From the NCBI RefSeq assembly GCF_030553075.1, contig NZ_CP130702.1, positions 1-64,000 on the forward strand: a stretch of 64,000 bases of DNA. Reading direction: 5' to 3'. The position numbers were made by a program, and so were the translations under genes. Under the pieces are notes generated by a model. It was not told the DNA's origin, searched no databases, and saw only the letters and a program-made list of their open reading frames with translations. The DNA comes from Halomonas sp. I5-271120. Lineage in GTDB: Bacteria; Pseudomonadota; Gammaproteobacteria; Pseudomonadales; Halomonadaceae. Of the stretch, positions 53,359 through 62,721 are shown in pieces (the first letter of the stretch is position 1; each line of letters starts with the position of its first letter).

Positions 53359-54090
53359 TTAAGAAGTAACCGCTTCGGCGATCTTGCTGGCGGCGGCTGG
53401 ACCGATACCTTTGATATCCGTGAGCTTACCTGCTTGGTGGCATGCTTGAATATCCGCGACGCGTTCCAACCCACTTTCACTCAGGGCAGTTGCGATCTTC
53501 GTCGGGAGGTCTAAGTCCTCAACTCGCATACAGTTATTCTGGTACCGCCATCGCGTCGCCATGAGTTGTGCCGCGTTCTCAGCAAACTCACCGTATTCGC
53601 TTTGACGGATGCCCGAGATCAGGCCGCAGAATTCAAGTTGATGCTTGTCGCTGACAGAGAGGGGCGTGCTGCTCACAACAAAATAGGGGGGTTGTGCAAT
53701 ATGGACCTGATCCTTGTTCAAGAAGACAGTGACCTTTCCATCATCGCTTTTTACGGATGGTCCGTCTTTAGAGACTTCGCCCGAGGGTTGGGTTGAAGCG
53801 TTTCCCCTCTTGCTTTTTTCTTTGGCCTTCTGTTTTTGCAGCTCTTCCCTAGCCAGGTGTTTTGCTTGCTTCGCATCCTTTTGGGCTTTCTCAAGCTTTT
53901 GGCTTAGTTTCTCGTTTCGAGCGCGAAGCTGATCAGCCTCATGCTTGGCCTTACGTTGTGCTTTATCTGCCTTGTCGGCTTCTCTTTCTTTTTGCTGTAA
54001 CGCGGCACGTAGCTCATCTACTTCGAGTTCTAACCTGATCGCACGTACGAGGGCTTCGTCTTGGGGTTCTTTGTGTGGATCAAGGGACAT
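53359..54090 (-). CDS. Coiled-coil protein with C-terminal helix-hairpin-helix
   Basis: The 243-aa product has a Lys/Glu/Ala-rich coiled coil (about residues 15-95), a linker, and a C-terminal DLDLPTKIATALSESGLERVADIQACHQAGKLTDIKGIGPAAASKIAEAV. The last resembles helix-hairpin-helix/alpha-CTD-like DNA-binding modules (GIGPAAASKI). GGAGG lies 5 nt upstream. It begins the four-gene operon with the membrane, PEGA and lipoprotein genes, so it might be the cytosolic or DNA-facing member of an envelope complex (inference). Confidence 0.7.
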   Translation of the reverse strand: MSLDPHKEPQDEALVRAIRLELEVDELRAALQQKEREADKADKAQRKAKHEADQLRARNEKLSQKLEKAQKDAKQAKHLAREELQKQKAKEKSKRGNASTQPSGEVSKDGPSVKSDDGKVTVFLNKDQVHIAQPPYFVVSSTPLSVSDKHQLEFCGLISGIRQSEYGEFAENAAQLMATRWRYQNNCMRVEDLDLPTKIATALSESGLERVADIQACHQAGKLTDIKGIGPAAASKIAEAVTS

Positions 54091-54363
54091 TTTTCCTCCT
54101 TTTTGTTGCTTGCATCACTGATCCCTCGTCGCTAGGAAAGCAGTGATAGCGTCCAACATGCCTATGCTATGTATACTGAAATTATGAGACCGAAGGCCAT
54201 GATAGCGTGATGAGTATAGGGCGCAAGCTTAGTACCCCGGAACAGCACGAAACGCACTTAAAATGAGTGATAACAAGACTGAAAGAATGGCGGTGCCGCA
54301 AGGTTCCGGATTTTTGAATGGTTCGTATGATTGGCGTACATGGATTCGATACGGGAGTAACCA

Positions 54364-54741
54364 ATGGCGATGAAGGCAGACGCGACACTCAGTCAGTACA
54401 ACACCGTTCTTGCTGCTTTACGGTTTTATCAGAAAGCCAGCGACCTACCGACTGATATTGAAGAGATGGCTCAGCCTGATGGTGGTCCGGTCGCTCTGGA
54501 TGACGACGAAATTGATGAGCTGTGCGAGGGGCTTAACTTCAGTGATATTACACTGGCGAGCGCTTCTCAGGTGGAGCACAACACGATAATGGCTGCTTTG
54601 GAGCTGTTGAAACGTGAGATTCCCCATGGGCTGCCTCAGCAGATAGAAGAAATTGCAGCAGATACGGGGACAATGCTAAGCGAGAGAGAGGTAGGTGAGC
54701 TTATCTCTGGCTTGACGGAAGGAAGGTCGTTCTCAGACTGA
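54364..54741 (+). CDS. Small protein with internal duplication (125 aa)
   Basis: Two halves of about 55 residues share a common plan: SQYNTVLAALRFYQK ... IEEMAQPDGGPVALDDDEIDELCEGLNFSD and EHNTIMAALELLKRE ... IEEIAADTGTMLSEREVGELISGLTEGRSFSD. The GGGAG site lies 6 nt before the ATG. Each half is helical and acidic. No family is recognised. It is divergent from the coiled-coil gene. Confidence 0.7.
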   Translation: MAMKADATLSQYNTVLAALRFYQKASDLPTDIEEMAQPDGGPVALDDDEIDELCEGLNFSDITLASASQVEHNTIMAALELLKREIPHGLPQQIEEIAADTGTMLSEREVGELISGLTEGRSFSD

Positions 54742-54761
54742 GATATCACCTTCTATGTCGA

Positions 54762-54798
54762 GGCCCCGTTGGCTATTGAGCCACGGGGTCTTTTTTTT
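54762..54798 (+). terminator. Terminator after the duplicated protein gene
   Basis: GGCCCCGTTGGCT-attg-AGCCACGGGGTC with one mismatch, followed by eight T. Confidence 0.9.
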
Positions 54799-54994
54799 CT
54801 TACTATGTCACGTTTGACCCGATGGGTTCCCTTTCATCGCACCTTCAGTTCTATCACAACCAGATTTATCGGCATGTTTCTCGGCGGCGAGTTGAGTTCT
54901 CGATCCAATTGATTAGGTTAATCTGTATTTAACAGCGGCAACGAGAGGACGACGGCCGCTTTATCTGAATTCCTTTTTCCATAGGAGAGATGTT

Positions 54995-55906
54995 ATGGCG
55001 ATGCCTCGTTCACTTGACGCTATCCACCGGGGTAAGCATGGCGACCTGAAGAAGGCCAACCAGTTCTCGGCCTATCCCTCCGATATTCACGAGCTCGAGG
55101 GCTTCAACCAGCGTGACTATGAGGGCGAGAAAGAAAAGGCGCATATCCGTAGCCTGGCTGATGCCTACCATGCCGGCCGCTTCGTGCCTCCGATCACCGT
55201 CCAGGTGATTGATGGGAAGATCTTCGTGCGTGACGGCCACTGCCGTCGCCTGGGCATGCTGCTGGCAGAATCGGAGGGGGCCAAGCTCGGCAAGCAGCCG
55301 CTGATCGAATTCAGCGGCGATGAGAACGATGCCGATGCGTTGATCCTGACCTCCAACGCCGGGCTCAAGCTGAATCCGGTCAAGCGAGCAGCGACCTATT
55401 ACCGCATGAAGAACCGCGGCCTGGATGATGCGGAAGTTGCCGAGAAGGTGGGTAAGACTGTCCATCATGTTCGCCAACAGCTCGACCTCCACATGATGCC
55501 GCTGGAGATCAAGGATCTCATCGAGCGCGAGGTGGTCTCCTATTCCTTTGCGCTGCAGGAATACAACGAGCATGGCACTGCGGCTGTGGAGCGGCTGAAG
55601 CATGGCGTTGATCTCGTGCTGCGGGCGGGCAAGTCGAAGCTTACCGAGAAGGGCATGAAGGAGAAGGTGGACGGGCAAGCGAAGAAGCCCAAGGCGCGTC
55701 GCATCAGCAAGAGGGTGGTGACTGGCATGGTATCTCAAGTCCATAGCCTGTCAGAGAAGCTTGGGGCGGTAGAGCAGCGAGAGGATGGCAGTGCAACCAT
55801 CGAGTTGTCTGCCGAGGAAGTCTCTGAGCTGATGGCGCTTCGAGAAAAGTTGCCTAGCGAAGACTCTTCCCCAGCGGCAGGAGAAGAAGCCGAGCCCGGA
55901 GAATAG
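54995..55906 (+). CDS. Stand-alone ParB-like protein
   Basis: The 303-aa product has a ParB/Srx-like N-terminal domain: FNQRDYEGEKEKAHIRSLADAYHAGRFVPPITVQVIDGKIFVRDGHCRRLGM, with GHCRR in the ParB box-II place. A KorB-like helix-turn-helix (VAEKVGKTVHHVRQQLDLHMMP) and a basic linker follow. The C-terminus is acidic. No ParA is beside it, so it may be a regulator rather than a segregation protein. AGGAGAG lies 6 nt before the ATG, and a perfect terminator (55990) follows. Confidence 0.83.
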   Translation: MAMPRSLDAIHRGKHGDLKKANQFSAYPSDIHELEGFNQRDYEGEKEKAHIRSLADAYHAGRFVPPITVQVIDGKIFVRDGHCRRLGMLLAESEGAKLGKQPLIEFSGDENDADALILTSNAGLKLNPVKRAATYYRMKNRGLDDAEVAEKVGKTVHHVRQQLDLHMMPLEIKDLIEREVVSYSFALQEYNEHGTAAVERLKHGVDLVLRAGKSKLTEKGMKEKVDGQAKKPKARRISKRVVTGMVSQVHSLSEKLGAVEQREDGSATIELSAEEVSELMALREKLPSEDSSPAAGEEAEPGE

Positions 55907-55989
55907 AGCTCATACATGGGTTGAGCCCGGCTGTAATGAATCGCGCCTTTCATGCTTGTAGGCGTCGGGCAACAATCGGTTCATAAGCT

Positions 55990-56019
55990 AACCTTCCAGG
56001 ATACGTCCTGGAAGGTTTT
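55990..56019 (+). terminator. Terminator with perfect 12-bp stem
   Basis: AACCTTCCAGGA-tacg-TCCTGGAAGGTT followed by TTC. It overlaps the region just before the next gene start (56022). Confidence 0.82.
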
Positions 56020-56021
56020 CT

Positions 56022-56576
56022 ATGTTTGCGCTCGTGATGGATACCTATGCTCGAGCCGTGGGCGACGCCTACAGCTTGATGCTTGAGGAATTCCTGGCTT
56101 TGCAGGGTAGACACAACTGCACCATACAGCCTCGCCTCACGCCCTCTGGCGGGATCGGATTGGAGCGAGGCTCTGAGGTTGTGCGAGTGGTAGCTGAAGC
56201 AGGCATCACGCCGTCTCAGATCATCGGGCGATGCGGTGGCCGGGTGGGAGCTGCGGGACGACGGGCCAGGACCAGCATCGCCTTAGCGCACCTGGATGAG
56301 CTCCAGGAACTTGGCCACGATCTGACCGCCACCACAGCCAATCGCATCGTCATGGAAGCCTCCGGACATGGCATCGCGCGGGCCGCTCGGGCGAAATACA
56401 GCACTCCAGGCCGTGCAGCTGACGCCAAGTCGGATATCCTGATGACGCCGGCTGCTGCCATCGCAGTGGTGAAAATCGAAAAGGATCATGTTCGCTTCGA
56501 GGTGAAGGCCCTTCAGGTACGGTTCGACCTCTCGAGACAATGGCTCGAGAAGTGGCGCAAGATGTCTGTGTCATAA
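56022..56576 (+). CDS. Unrecognised 184-aa protein
   Basis: The frame starts 3 nt after a terminator; later ATGs (56040, 56079) may be the true start. The product is helical and rich in Ala and Arg (RCGGRVGAAGRRARTSIALAHLDELQELG). The C-terminus has VKIEKDHVRFEVKALQVRFDLSRQWLEKWR. It is probably soluble and may bind nucleic acid, judging only from its basic patches. No family is recognised. Confidence 0.5.
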   Translation: MFALVMDTYARAVGDAYSLMLEEFLALQGRHNCTIQPRLTPSGGIGLERGSEVVRVVAEAGITPSQIIGRCGGRVGAAGRRARTSIALAHLDELQELGHDLTATTANRIVMEASGHGIARAARAKYSTPGRAADAKSDILMTPAAAIAVVKIEKDHVRFEVKALQVRFDLSRQWLEKWRKMSVS

Positions 56577-56685
56577 CGAAACCAAGTCCGGATCAGACGA
56601 GCTTCTGTTCCATGGATGTGTTGCCTTCTCGAATTCGAGGGCATTGGCATGATGAAGGCCTCCCATACCAACGAGGCTTCCCATT

Positions 56686-57255
56686 ATGCACAGTGATTCA
56701 TCCAGCGGTGTCACCACCTACATCCGAGACACCCTCTACCCGCTACCGCTGCCTTCGATGAATACCGAAGGCTGCCGTGCCAATCTCTTCATGGCGCCAG
56801 GGTCGATCGTTCAGGTCTATCTCCCGCGCCCATCGAATACCGAGTGCCGGTTATTCAGCCGGGGCAATCTGCAAACCGGTTTGTTGGTGGACCTTCCCCT
56901 GTCGCTGCTGCTCTTTCGCTTCGCCGACCCCCGGACGGGGAAGTTCTTCACCATGGAAGGCTCCTTCGATAGTCGGCTCTATGCACCGGAAGATCTGTTC
57001 ATTCCGGATTACCAGCAAGGGGAGCACCTCCTGGTGCACTTTCACCTGATCGACTCGGAGACCAATGTGCTTCGCGAGATGCGAGCTACCTCTCTGCCAC
57101 CGAAGCTGGCCCGCCCGCTGATCGACGCGGCTATTGCCCAGCAGACATGCCAGGCGCCGTCGAACCGCGTCTATGAAGACTACCATCGCCGGTACAGCAC
57201 TGATCAGCTGAGCCAGCTCGTGCCAATGCATCCCTGTGGCCGCGTCGCTGCCTGA
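56686..57255 (+). CDS. Unrecognised 189-aa protein
   Basis: GAGG lies 9 nt upstream. The product has beta-prone stretches (LLVDLPLSLLLFRFADP, GEHLLVHFHLID) and no signal peptide. The mid part resembles small beta-barrel regulatory folds such as PilZ only loosely, and no PilZ RxxxR motif is visible, so no call is made. It is followed by the interrupted gene at 57308. Confidence 0.55.
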   Translation: MHSDSSSGVTTYIRDTLYPLPLPSMNTEGCRANLFMAPGSIVQVYLPRPSNTECRLFSRGNLQTGLLVDLPLSLLLFRFADPRTGKFFTMEGSFDSRLYAPEDLFIPDYQQGEHLLVHFHLIDSETNVLREMRATSLPPKLARPLIDAAIAQQTCQAPSNRVYEDYHRRYSTDQLSQLVPMHPCGRVAA

Positions 57256-57307
57256 TTCACGAAGGGCTATCATTGCGGTGATAGCCCACCCCCAACCGGG
57301 AGAATTT

Positions 57308-57550
57308 ATGACGTTCTTCGACTGCCTCACTGAATGCGCAAAGACGCCGGCCTTGGTCAGCGAGTTCAATCGTCTGACGGGGAGACACGTCGGAGAGAAG
57401 CTCCAGCGCGAGCCTTTGATTCAGATGATCGACAGCGTAACGGGGTATGATGAAGTGCTATAGGCCGCTCAGGATGAGGATCTCGAGGCCTTTATCGACT
57501 TTTGCCATGACGCGGTATGGCGCCGCCTGGCACCTGTAGAATCAAGCTGA
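57308..57550 (+). pseudogene. Small gene interrupted by an in-frame TAG
   Basis: GGGAG precedes the ATG. The frame codes for 51 residues (to YDEVL) and meets TAG at 57461. In the same frame it then continues for 28 more codons (AAQDEDLEAFIDFCHDAVWRR...) to a TGA at 57548. The continuation looks like protein, with an amphipathic helix and no rare-codon bias. An amber mutation, read-through, or a real short gene followed by chance are the alternatives. Confidence 0.5.
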
Positions 57551-57617
57551 CCTTGCCATCATGTCAGGGCACCAATCGGAAACATGGACAGTAAGCAAAG
57601 ATAAGGAGATTCGCTCT

Positions 57618-57953
57618 ATGTCTTATCGGAAGGTCGTATTGATCGCGGTGCTCGCGGGAATGGCGTACGCGGGAAGCGCACAGGCGCAGAGCGGGGAGGG
57701 CAACGGTTCGCAGTCCGGCTTTGTGCTTGAAGGGAACAACGTCGCGAATGCTTTCCGGCATCAGGATCGCCAGCAGCCGACAAGCTCATGGGATGAGCAG
57801 CAGAATAGTATGAAGCAAGAAGGAGGCAGTGGCTGGGAGAGCAACCGTAAGGCGTTCGATGGCAAGTCGCAAAATGCAATGGAGACCCGCAAGAACGCCT
57901 TCGAAGATCGGGGGGGAAGTAGCTTTGATAACCCTAATAACTACTTCGATTAG
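57618..57953 (+). CDS. Small secreted Gln/Asn/Ser-rich protein (111 aa)
   Basis: AAGGAG lies 9 nt before the ATG. A signal peptide (cleavage about residue 23, AQA) precedes a polar mature part with little hydrophobic content (GNGSQSGFVLEGNN, KSQNAMETRKNAFEDRGGSSFDNPNNYFD). It is likely periplasmic or extracellular and largely disordered. Its 3' end overlaps the convergent membrane gene by 20 nt. Confidence 0.62.
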   Translation: MSYRKVVLIAVLAGMAYAGSAQAQSGEGNGSQSGFVLEGNNVANAFRHQDRQQPTSSWDEQQNSMKQEGGSGWESNRKAFDGKSQNAMETRKNAFEDRGGSSFDNPNNYFD

Positions 57954-58365
57954 ATGCCATTTCGCCGGTATTTGGCTTTCGATTGCGGAACATAAGGTAT
58001 GAGAATGATGCCAGCGTGACGGCTCCGATTGAGTAGATGGCGTACTCGTTCTCGATTCCTCCGACGTGAATGCACAGCCACAAGACGAAGGTGGTCGTCC
58101 AAAGCAGTAGTAAGAAGAGCACCATCTTCAAAAACCCATCCATATTAAGCCCCTTTCGGCGTGCAGGGGAATGCTTCCAAATGAACATGAACAGGCCGAT
58201 ACCGAACATCAAGCTGACGATGTGCGGCCCTGGTGTTTCCGCCTGGTACGCCATTTCCAATCCATACATGCCTACGGCAAAGACGACCCCGAGATTGAAC
58301 AGCACGACGAACAGAATGACGACCCATCGAATGATGTTCTTCAAAAAGCGTAGGAGTGCATCCAT
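57934..58365 (-). CDS. Membrane protein, four spans (143 aa)
   Basis: CAAGGAGG lies 6 nt before the ATG. Hydrophobic segments lie at about residues 13-34, 48-62, 80-98 and 108-125, with a basic loop (WKHSPARRKG). No family is recognised. It stands upstream of the chemoreceptor gene on the same strand, but a 108-bp gap separates them. Confidence 0.68.
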   Translation of the reverse strand: MDALLRFLKNIIRWVVILFVVLFNLGVVFAVGMYGLEMAYQAETPGPHIVSLMFGIGLFMFIWKHSPARRKGLNMDGFLKMVLFLLLLWTTTFVLWLCIHVGGIENEYAIYSIGAVTLASFSYLMFRNRKPNTGEMASNRSSY

Positions 58366-58472
58366 TTGAAACCTCCTTGTTCTCTTCCGTTAGAGCCCGC
58401 CGTCTAGCTAAGCACAGGTTGCTCGAGGTATCGAGTGTCGCTGTTCGGCGGGCGTCCCTCTGCTTAGATTTG

Positions 58473-60317
58473 CTATGCCTGCGTCAGCTGGGGCCGCGGC
58501 TCATCGACATCAGCCGAGACGGTGAAGCCTGAGACGGCCTCGGTCAGTCGATCAGCCTGATCCTTCAGCTGTTCTGCGGCTGTCGTTGATTCCTCAACCA
58601 GTGCCGCATTCTGCTGGGTCATCTGATCCAGTTCTGATACCGCTATGTTCACTTGGCTGATGCCATCGCTCTGCTCTCCGGTGGCAGCGGTGATCTCACC
58701 TAGGACATCGGTGACTCGGGTCACACTCTCCACTATCTCGTTCATCGTTTCGCCTGCCGCGCGGACCTGCTCGGCGCCGTCCTCAGTGCGGCTGGTGGAG
58801 GTGTCGATCAGCCCCTTGATCTCCTTGGCCGCTTCCGAGCTACGGCTAGCCAGCTGGCGGACCTCATTGGCGACGACCGCAAAGCCGCGGCCTTGCTCGC
58901 CGGCACGCGCCGCTTCCACGGAGGCATTCAGCGCAAGCAGGTTGGTCTGGAAGGCGATGCTGTCCATCACGGTCACGATTTCACTGATCTGAGCGGAGGA
59001 GTCGCGGATACCCTGCATCGTGTCGACTACCTGACCAACTGCCTCGCCACCGCGACGGGCCACTTCCGAGGCGGACTTGGAGAGCCCATTCGCCTGGCGT
59101 GAAGACTCGGCCGTGTGCCCGACGGTGCTGGTGATTTGCTCCATCGAGGCTGAGGTTTCCTGGAGGCTGGAGGCGGCGTTTTCGGTGCGACGGGAAAGGT
59201 CCTGGCCACCGCTGGAGATCTCAGTTGCAGCCACACGAACTGACTCACTGCTCTGGCGGATCGTGATCATCACCGCTTCCATCTTGCCAACGAAGCGGTT
59301 GAAGGCAGCGCCAATCTGAGCCACCTCATCACGGCCTTCTTCAGGGAGTCGGCGCGTGAGGTCGCCTTCACCGGAAGCGATGTTCTCGAGGGCGTCACGG
59401 GCACGCTCGAGGCCGGCGAAAGAACGCTTCAACCACAGGCTCAGGAGCAGGGCAGTGACAGCGGCGATGATCAGGACAGTGATGGCGGTAGCGCTCAGGA
59501 TGGCCTGGAGGCTCTCGGTGGCCTCGTCTTCATCGAGGGCAATACCTAGTTCCCAGTCGGCGCCGGGGATCTGAGTTACGGACAAACGCTTTTCGACGCC
59601 ATCGACCGTGATGGACTCCCAGGAGTCATCGACGCTGGCCAGTCGGTCCATGACATCAGGCGTGATGGCTGAACTCAGGCGCTGGAGGGGTTCAAGCGTG
59701 AGGTCCGCATCCGGGTGGGCGATGACGGTCTCGCCACCTCGGCTCAGGAAGGCAAAGCTGGCGGGGGTGGGCCGGATATCATTGATGTGGTTCACCAGCT
59801 GGTCGATCTCGATGTCCCCGCCGACAACACCGATCATTTTTCCGCGACGCTCAACTGGCGTGGAGAAGGTCACCACCATGCCGCCCGTGTTGGCATCGAC
59901 ATAGGGCTTTGAGACAACGGTCCCGTTGGACTCGACGGCTTGCTTGTACCAGCCACGCTCACGCGGATCGTAATCGGACGGTGGCTGCCAGCTGTCGGAG
60001 AAGACCGTGCTACCGTCTGTTCTCCCCAGGTATGCTGCCAAGAACCCACCCGACTCGGCGAGTTGCACAAGCGATACCTTCATTTCCTCGCTTGCTGTTA
60101 GAGCTTGGGCAGTGGCTTCGAGCATGCTGGTGCGGGCACCAATCCACTCCTCGATCGCCAGGGCATTGCCATCCGCAACGGCATCGGCCTGGAGAGCGAC
60201 TTGTGTTTCATTGTGAGGTTTGACGGTGAGGTAACTCACTGTCGCGTTTGTGAATAATGCTGTGACGATCACCGCGACTGTGGTGACCAATATGCGCATA
60301 CGAAGAGAGGACAACAT
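58473..60317 (-). CDS. Methyl-accepting chemotaxis protein with dCache sensor
   Basis: The 614-aa protein has an N-terminal span (about residues 8-29), a periplasmic dCache domain (about 35-275; [14 protein letters not shown] motif [13 protein letters not shown] and VVTFSTPV), and a second span (about 280-300). A HAMP domain (about 300-350) and a long cytoplasmic signalling domain follow. The hairpin tip [32 protein letters not shown] is typical (many have AAVEAARAG). It should sense small molecules and signal through CheA/CheW of the host; no che genes are in this window. Chemoreceptors on plasmids are uncommon but known. Confidence 0.93.
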   Translation of the reverse strand: MLSSLRMRILVTTVAVIVTALFTNATVSYLTVKPHNETQVALQADAVADGNALAIEEWIGARTSMLEATAQALTASEEMKVSLVQLAESGGFLAAYLGRTDGSTVFSDSWQPPSDYDPRERGWYKQAVESNGTVVSKPYVDANTGGMVVTFSTPVERRGKMIGVVGGDIEIDQLVNHINDIRPTPASFAFLSRGGETVIAHPDADLTLEPLQRLSSAITPDVMDRLASVDDSWESITVDGVEKRLSVTQIPGADWELGIALDEDEATESLQAILSATAITVLIIAAVTALLLSLWLKRSFAGLERARDALENIASGEGDLTRRLPEEGRDEVAQIGAAFNRFVGKMEAVMITIRQSSESVRVAATEISSGGQDLSRRTENAASSLQETSASMEQITSTVGHTAESSRQANGLSKSASEVARRGGEAVGQVVDTMQGIRDSSAQISEIVTVMDSIAFQTNLLALNASVEAARAGEQGRGFAVVANEVRQLASRSSEAAKEIKGLIDTSTSRTEDGAEQVRAAGETMNEIVESVTRVTDVLGEITAATGEQSDGISQVNIAVSELDQMTQQNAALVEESTTAAEQLKDQADRLTEAVSGFTVSADVDEPRPQLTQA

Positions 60318-60457
60318 GGGAAATAATCTCTGCGGTTTGAGTGTGATATCGCTTGTGGGAAGCCATTGACATCATCGGCCGATCAGAGAAAAACTTGAAA
60401 GGAATTCGAAGTGATTTTGAAGAAGACTGGAGCCGTAAAAGGTCGGGACAATCAAGC

Positions 60458-61219
60458 CTAGTATCGGATCACACGCGACATGAGGCCTGCTTGCTCGGCG
60501 AGACGGATCATACCCTTAGTACCGCCAGAAACACCGTCCCAGAACGCGGTCAGGTGCGTGCCATACCACGCCATGAACTCATTGCGAATGGGGCCTGCAG
60601 GCCGCCCAAGTCCCGACCAATCGGCGGGCATGTAGCAGATATCGAGGTTGCGCTCGGATGCATAAGTTTCACCGAGTGCATCAGCCCCACGGCTGCGACC
60701 CGAGATGACTTCAATATGACTGTAACGCTGCAACAGGAAATCGAGCTTTTCCTGCATCAGGGCGTAGTCATCAAAATGCCGTGTGCCGGCCACGATAAGG
60801 CGCACGAGGTCGGGGTGTCGCATTGCCTCCCACACCCCGGGCAGCAGGCAGTTTGCCGGTGCATGCAGGAATGCATCACGAACCGCTCGTTCCAGGTGCT
60901 CCTGGCCTTCGCTTGAAGCCCCGATCCGGTTGATCAAGAAAAGCGTGGAAGAGTGCTCGCGGGCGTACTCTAGGAACCGGCCGATCTCGTGGAGGACGGC
61001 ATCGAGTGGCATGTCCAGCGAGCTGGCGAAGCGTGTGGGGATCGCGTAGGCGTTGCCGGTTGGGCCGCGCCCTATACCGGCCTGAGCGCCGAAGTGGCGA
61101 GAAGCGTGGAGAGCCGTTCCGCTTGAGTGCTGGCCCCTGAGGTTCGAGCCGAAGGTGAAGATTACCTGCCGGCCATCGAAGTGTTGGCCATCGAATTCAT
61201 GCGTCGTGCGGCTCGTCAT
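60458..61219 (-). CDS. Fusion of a macro-like N-domain and a DUF2493 (SLOG) domain
   Basis: The 253-aa product has an N-terminal part (VIFTFGSNLRGQHSSGTALHASRHFGAQAGIGRGPTGNAYAIPTR, about residues 19-62) that resembles phage-type macro/ADP-ribose-related domains. The C-terminal part (about 140-250) is DUF2493-like: LIVAGTRHFDDYALMQEKLDFLL, HIEVISGRSRGADALGETYASERNLDI and PIRNEFMAW. DUF2493/SLOG folds bind nucleotide-derived ligands and appear in defence and anti-phage settings. The two-domain fusion hints at nucleotide-signal processing. A GAGG site lies 4 nt upstream. The coupling is inferred from sequence only. Confidence 0.75.
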   Translation of the reverse strand: MTSRTTHEFDGQHFDGRQVIFTFGSNLRGQHSSGTALHASRHFGAQAGIGRGPTGNAYAIPTRFASSLDMPLDAVLHEIGRFLEYAREHSSTLFLINRIGASSEGQEHLERAVRDAFLHAPANCLLPGVWEAMRHPDLVRLIVAGTRHFDDYALMQEKLDFLLQRYSHIEVISGRSRGADALGETYASERNLDICYMPADWSGLGRPAGPIRNEFMAWYGTHLTAFWDGVSGGTKGMIRLAEQAGLMSRVIRY

Positions 61220-61225
61220 AGCGCC

Positions 61226-61579
61226 TCAGATGCGTTTGTCCATAAACGCCGGGAGATCATCAAACCAGACCCGGCCACTATCGCCAATTGTTCCTACCAG
61301 CGGTATGCGTTTCATATCCTCGAGTGAGGTGGTGGAAGGCGTCACTGGAATGCAGTCGAGAGGCAAAGACAGTAGCTCAGATATTCGACAGGCAAGCCTT
61401 TCATCAATCGGATGTGTACCATGCATGATATTCAGAAAAGTGGCTTTGCTATGAACCCCTAGCTCAGAGGCAGCCTTCTCTACGCTAAGCCCCAATCTGA
61501 ACCGTTCTTCTTCCCATGCCTCCCGCATAGTAGCTATGCTATCTTTTTCTAATAAGTGAATTTTTCTCTCCATAAACAT
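61226..61579 (-). CDS. XRE-type repressor-like protein (117 aa)
   Basis: The product has a helix-turn-helix typical of Cro/CI families (RLGLSVEKAASELGVHSKATFLNIMHGTHPIDERLACRISELLSLPLDCI, about residues 27-78). It ends with MKRIPLVGTIGDSGRVWFDDL, the linker motif that precedes the S24 peptidase in CI-like repressors; the peptidase domain is absent. It may be a shortened repressor. It precedes the fusion gene on the same strand by 6 bp. Confidence 0.75.
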   Translation of the reverse strand: MFMERKIHLLEKDSIATMREAWEEERFRLGLSVEKAASELGVHSKATFLNIMHGTHPIDERLACRISELLSLPLDCIPVTPSTTSLEDMKRIPLVGTIGDSGRVWFDDLPAFMDKRI

Positions 61580-61772
61580 CAGATAAACCCGGAAATATAG
61601 AATATCTATTATTATACGTGTGCAACGTAATTTTTCTACCCAGTTTGTGGAAACTCTGTCTAAGAAGAGACTTTTAAAGCTCGTTAACCTCTTCGGTATC
61701 CAAATTATTCGGGTTTTCGTCTAACACATCTTGCGAGTCCTGAATTTTCTACAGATTCTTCTCGAATGCGGG

Positions 61773-62099
61773 TCAAGAAGCGTGCATGTGGAAGGGGGAA
61801 TAGGGGAGTGGGGCTGCTGCAAGGCGCTGCTCCTTGGCTTGGCGGCGTTTTCCGGCCTGGACTATGGGCAGTAGCAGGTCCAGAAACCTCAGTGCCTCCT
61901 CGGCGGCTGCATCATGCGGCATATCCGTTGCCGGGCAGCCACAGCGTCTCGGGGCATTCCCTTCGCTATATACCTTCCTGCCGATCTGGTCGTCATATAC
62001 CACATCAGGTTCGTGTGCATACCACACAAAGCGTCGGTCACCACTTTCCGCGATCAGGACACCGCCATTGGCAAGCCGCTGAGTAATCACCACTTCCAT
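61773..62099 (-). CDS. Unrecognised 108-aa protein
   Basis: GAGGTAGGG lies 4-13 nt before the ATG. The N-terminal ~50 residues are beta-prone (VVITQRLANGGVLIAESGDRRFVWYA) and the remainder helical with a basic patch (KRRQAKEQRLAAAPL). No family is recognised. Confidence 0.55.
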   Translation of the reverse strand: MEVVITQRLANGGVLIAESGDRRFVWYAHEPDVVYDDQIGRKVYSEGNAPRRCGCPATDMPHDAAAEEALRFLDLLLPIVQAGKRRQAKEQRLAAAPLPYSPFHMHAS

Positions 62100-62197
62100 T
62101 TTGACCCTACCTCACTGGGGTGTGCCGAGGTCCCGGAAGTCGTACGTCCAGGACCAGTGGCGCGGCAGACTAAAGCAAACAGACTTGAAGTAAAAGA

Positions 62198-62220
62198 GCC
62201 AAAACTTACCGAGTTTTGGC
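62198..62220. promoter_or_regulatory. Perfect palindrome in an intergenic region
   Basis: GCCAAAAC-ttaccga-GTTTTGGC with 8-bp perfect arms lies 158 bp before the start of the next plus-strand gene. It could be an operator; it is also close in base content to the A-tract motif family, but not the same spacing. Confidence 0.45.
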
Positions 62221-62377
62221 CTACTTACCGCCAGGTATCCCAGTAGTGTTGTCCGTAAGAGTTGAGTGATGGCGAGTGGTCGCCAGTAGGGTTCCCGACT
62301 TCCTGGCTCGGGTTAAGCTTTTCGGGAAACTCAGTTCCACTACAACACAACTCCGAGACATGACCTGGAGCGTGGGT

Positions 62378-62692
62378 ATGCACGATCAACGCAAGGGAGG
62401 CCGGTGGGCTCGCCAGTCCGCCATCCTCTGTACCGACACCACCTTCCATCGTTACCTGGAAGCACGTTTGCGGTGGGAGAAGGGGCTTAGCCGGGATGAG
62501 CTACCTGAAGGGGTCTGCACGAAGCAAGATGCGGCTGACTTCATGCGCGAGCGCTGCGGCATCGCCAGTCGAGCTGATCTCGACCACAACCCCGAGGCGG
62601 TAGAGATCTTCATCAAGATTCGCAAGCACTGGCAGGCATGGATGGCAAAGCATGGTCTATCGCCTCAACAGGTGCCTTCCCGGCGCCGCTAA
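62378..62692 (+). CDS. Unrecognised 104-aa protein
   Basis: The start MHDQRKGGRW has GGAG 7 nt upstream; longer frames (from 62276 or 62360) exist. The product is basic at its N-terminus and helical (TTFHRYLEARLRWEKG, EAVEIFIKIRKHWQAW). No family is recognised. It stands 29 bp before the TonB-C-like gene. Confidence 0.55.
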   Translation: MHDQRKGGRWARQSAILCTDTTFHRYLEARLRWEKGLSRDELPEGVCTKQDAADFMRERCGIASRADLDHNPEAVEIFIKIRKHWQAWMAKHGLSPQQVPSRRR

Positions 62693-62721
62693 CTGACAGC
62701 TTGAACAAGGGAGTATTGGGC

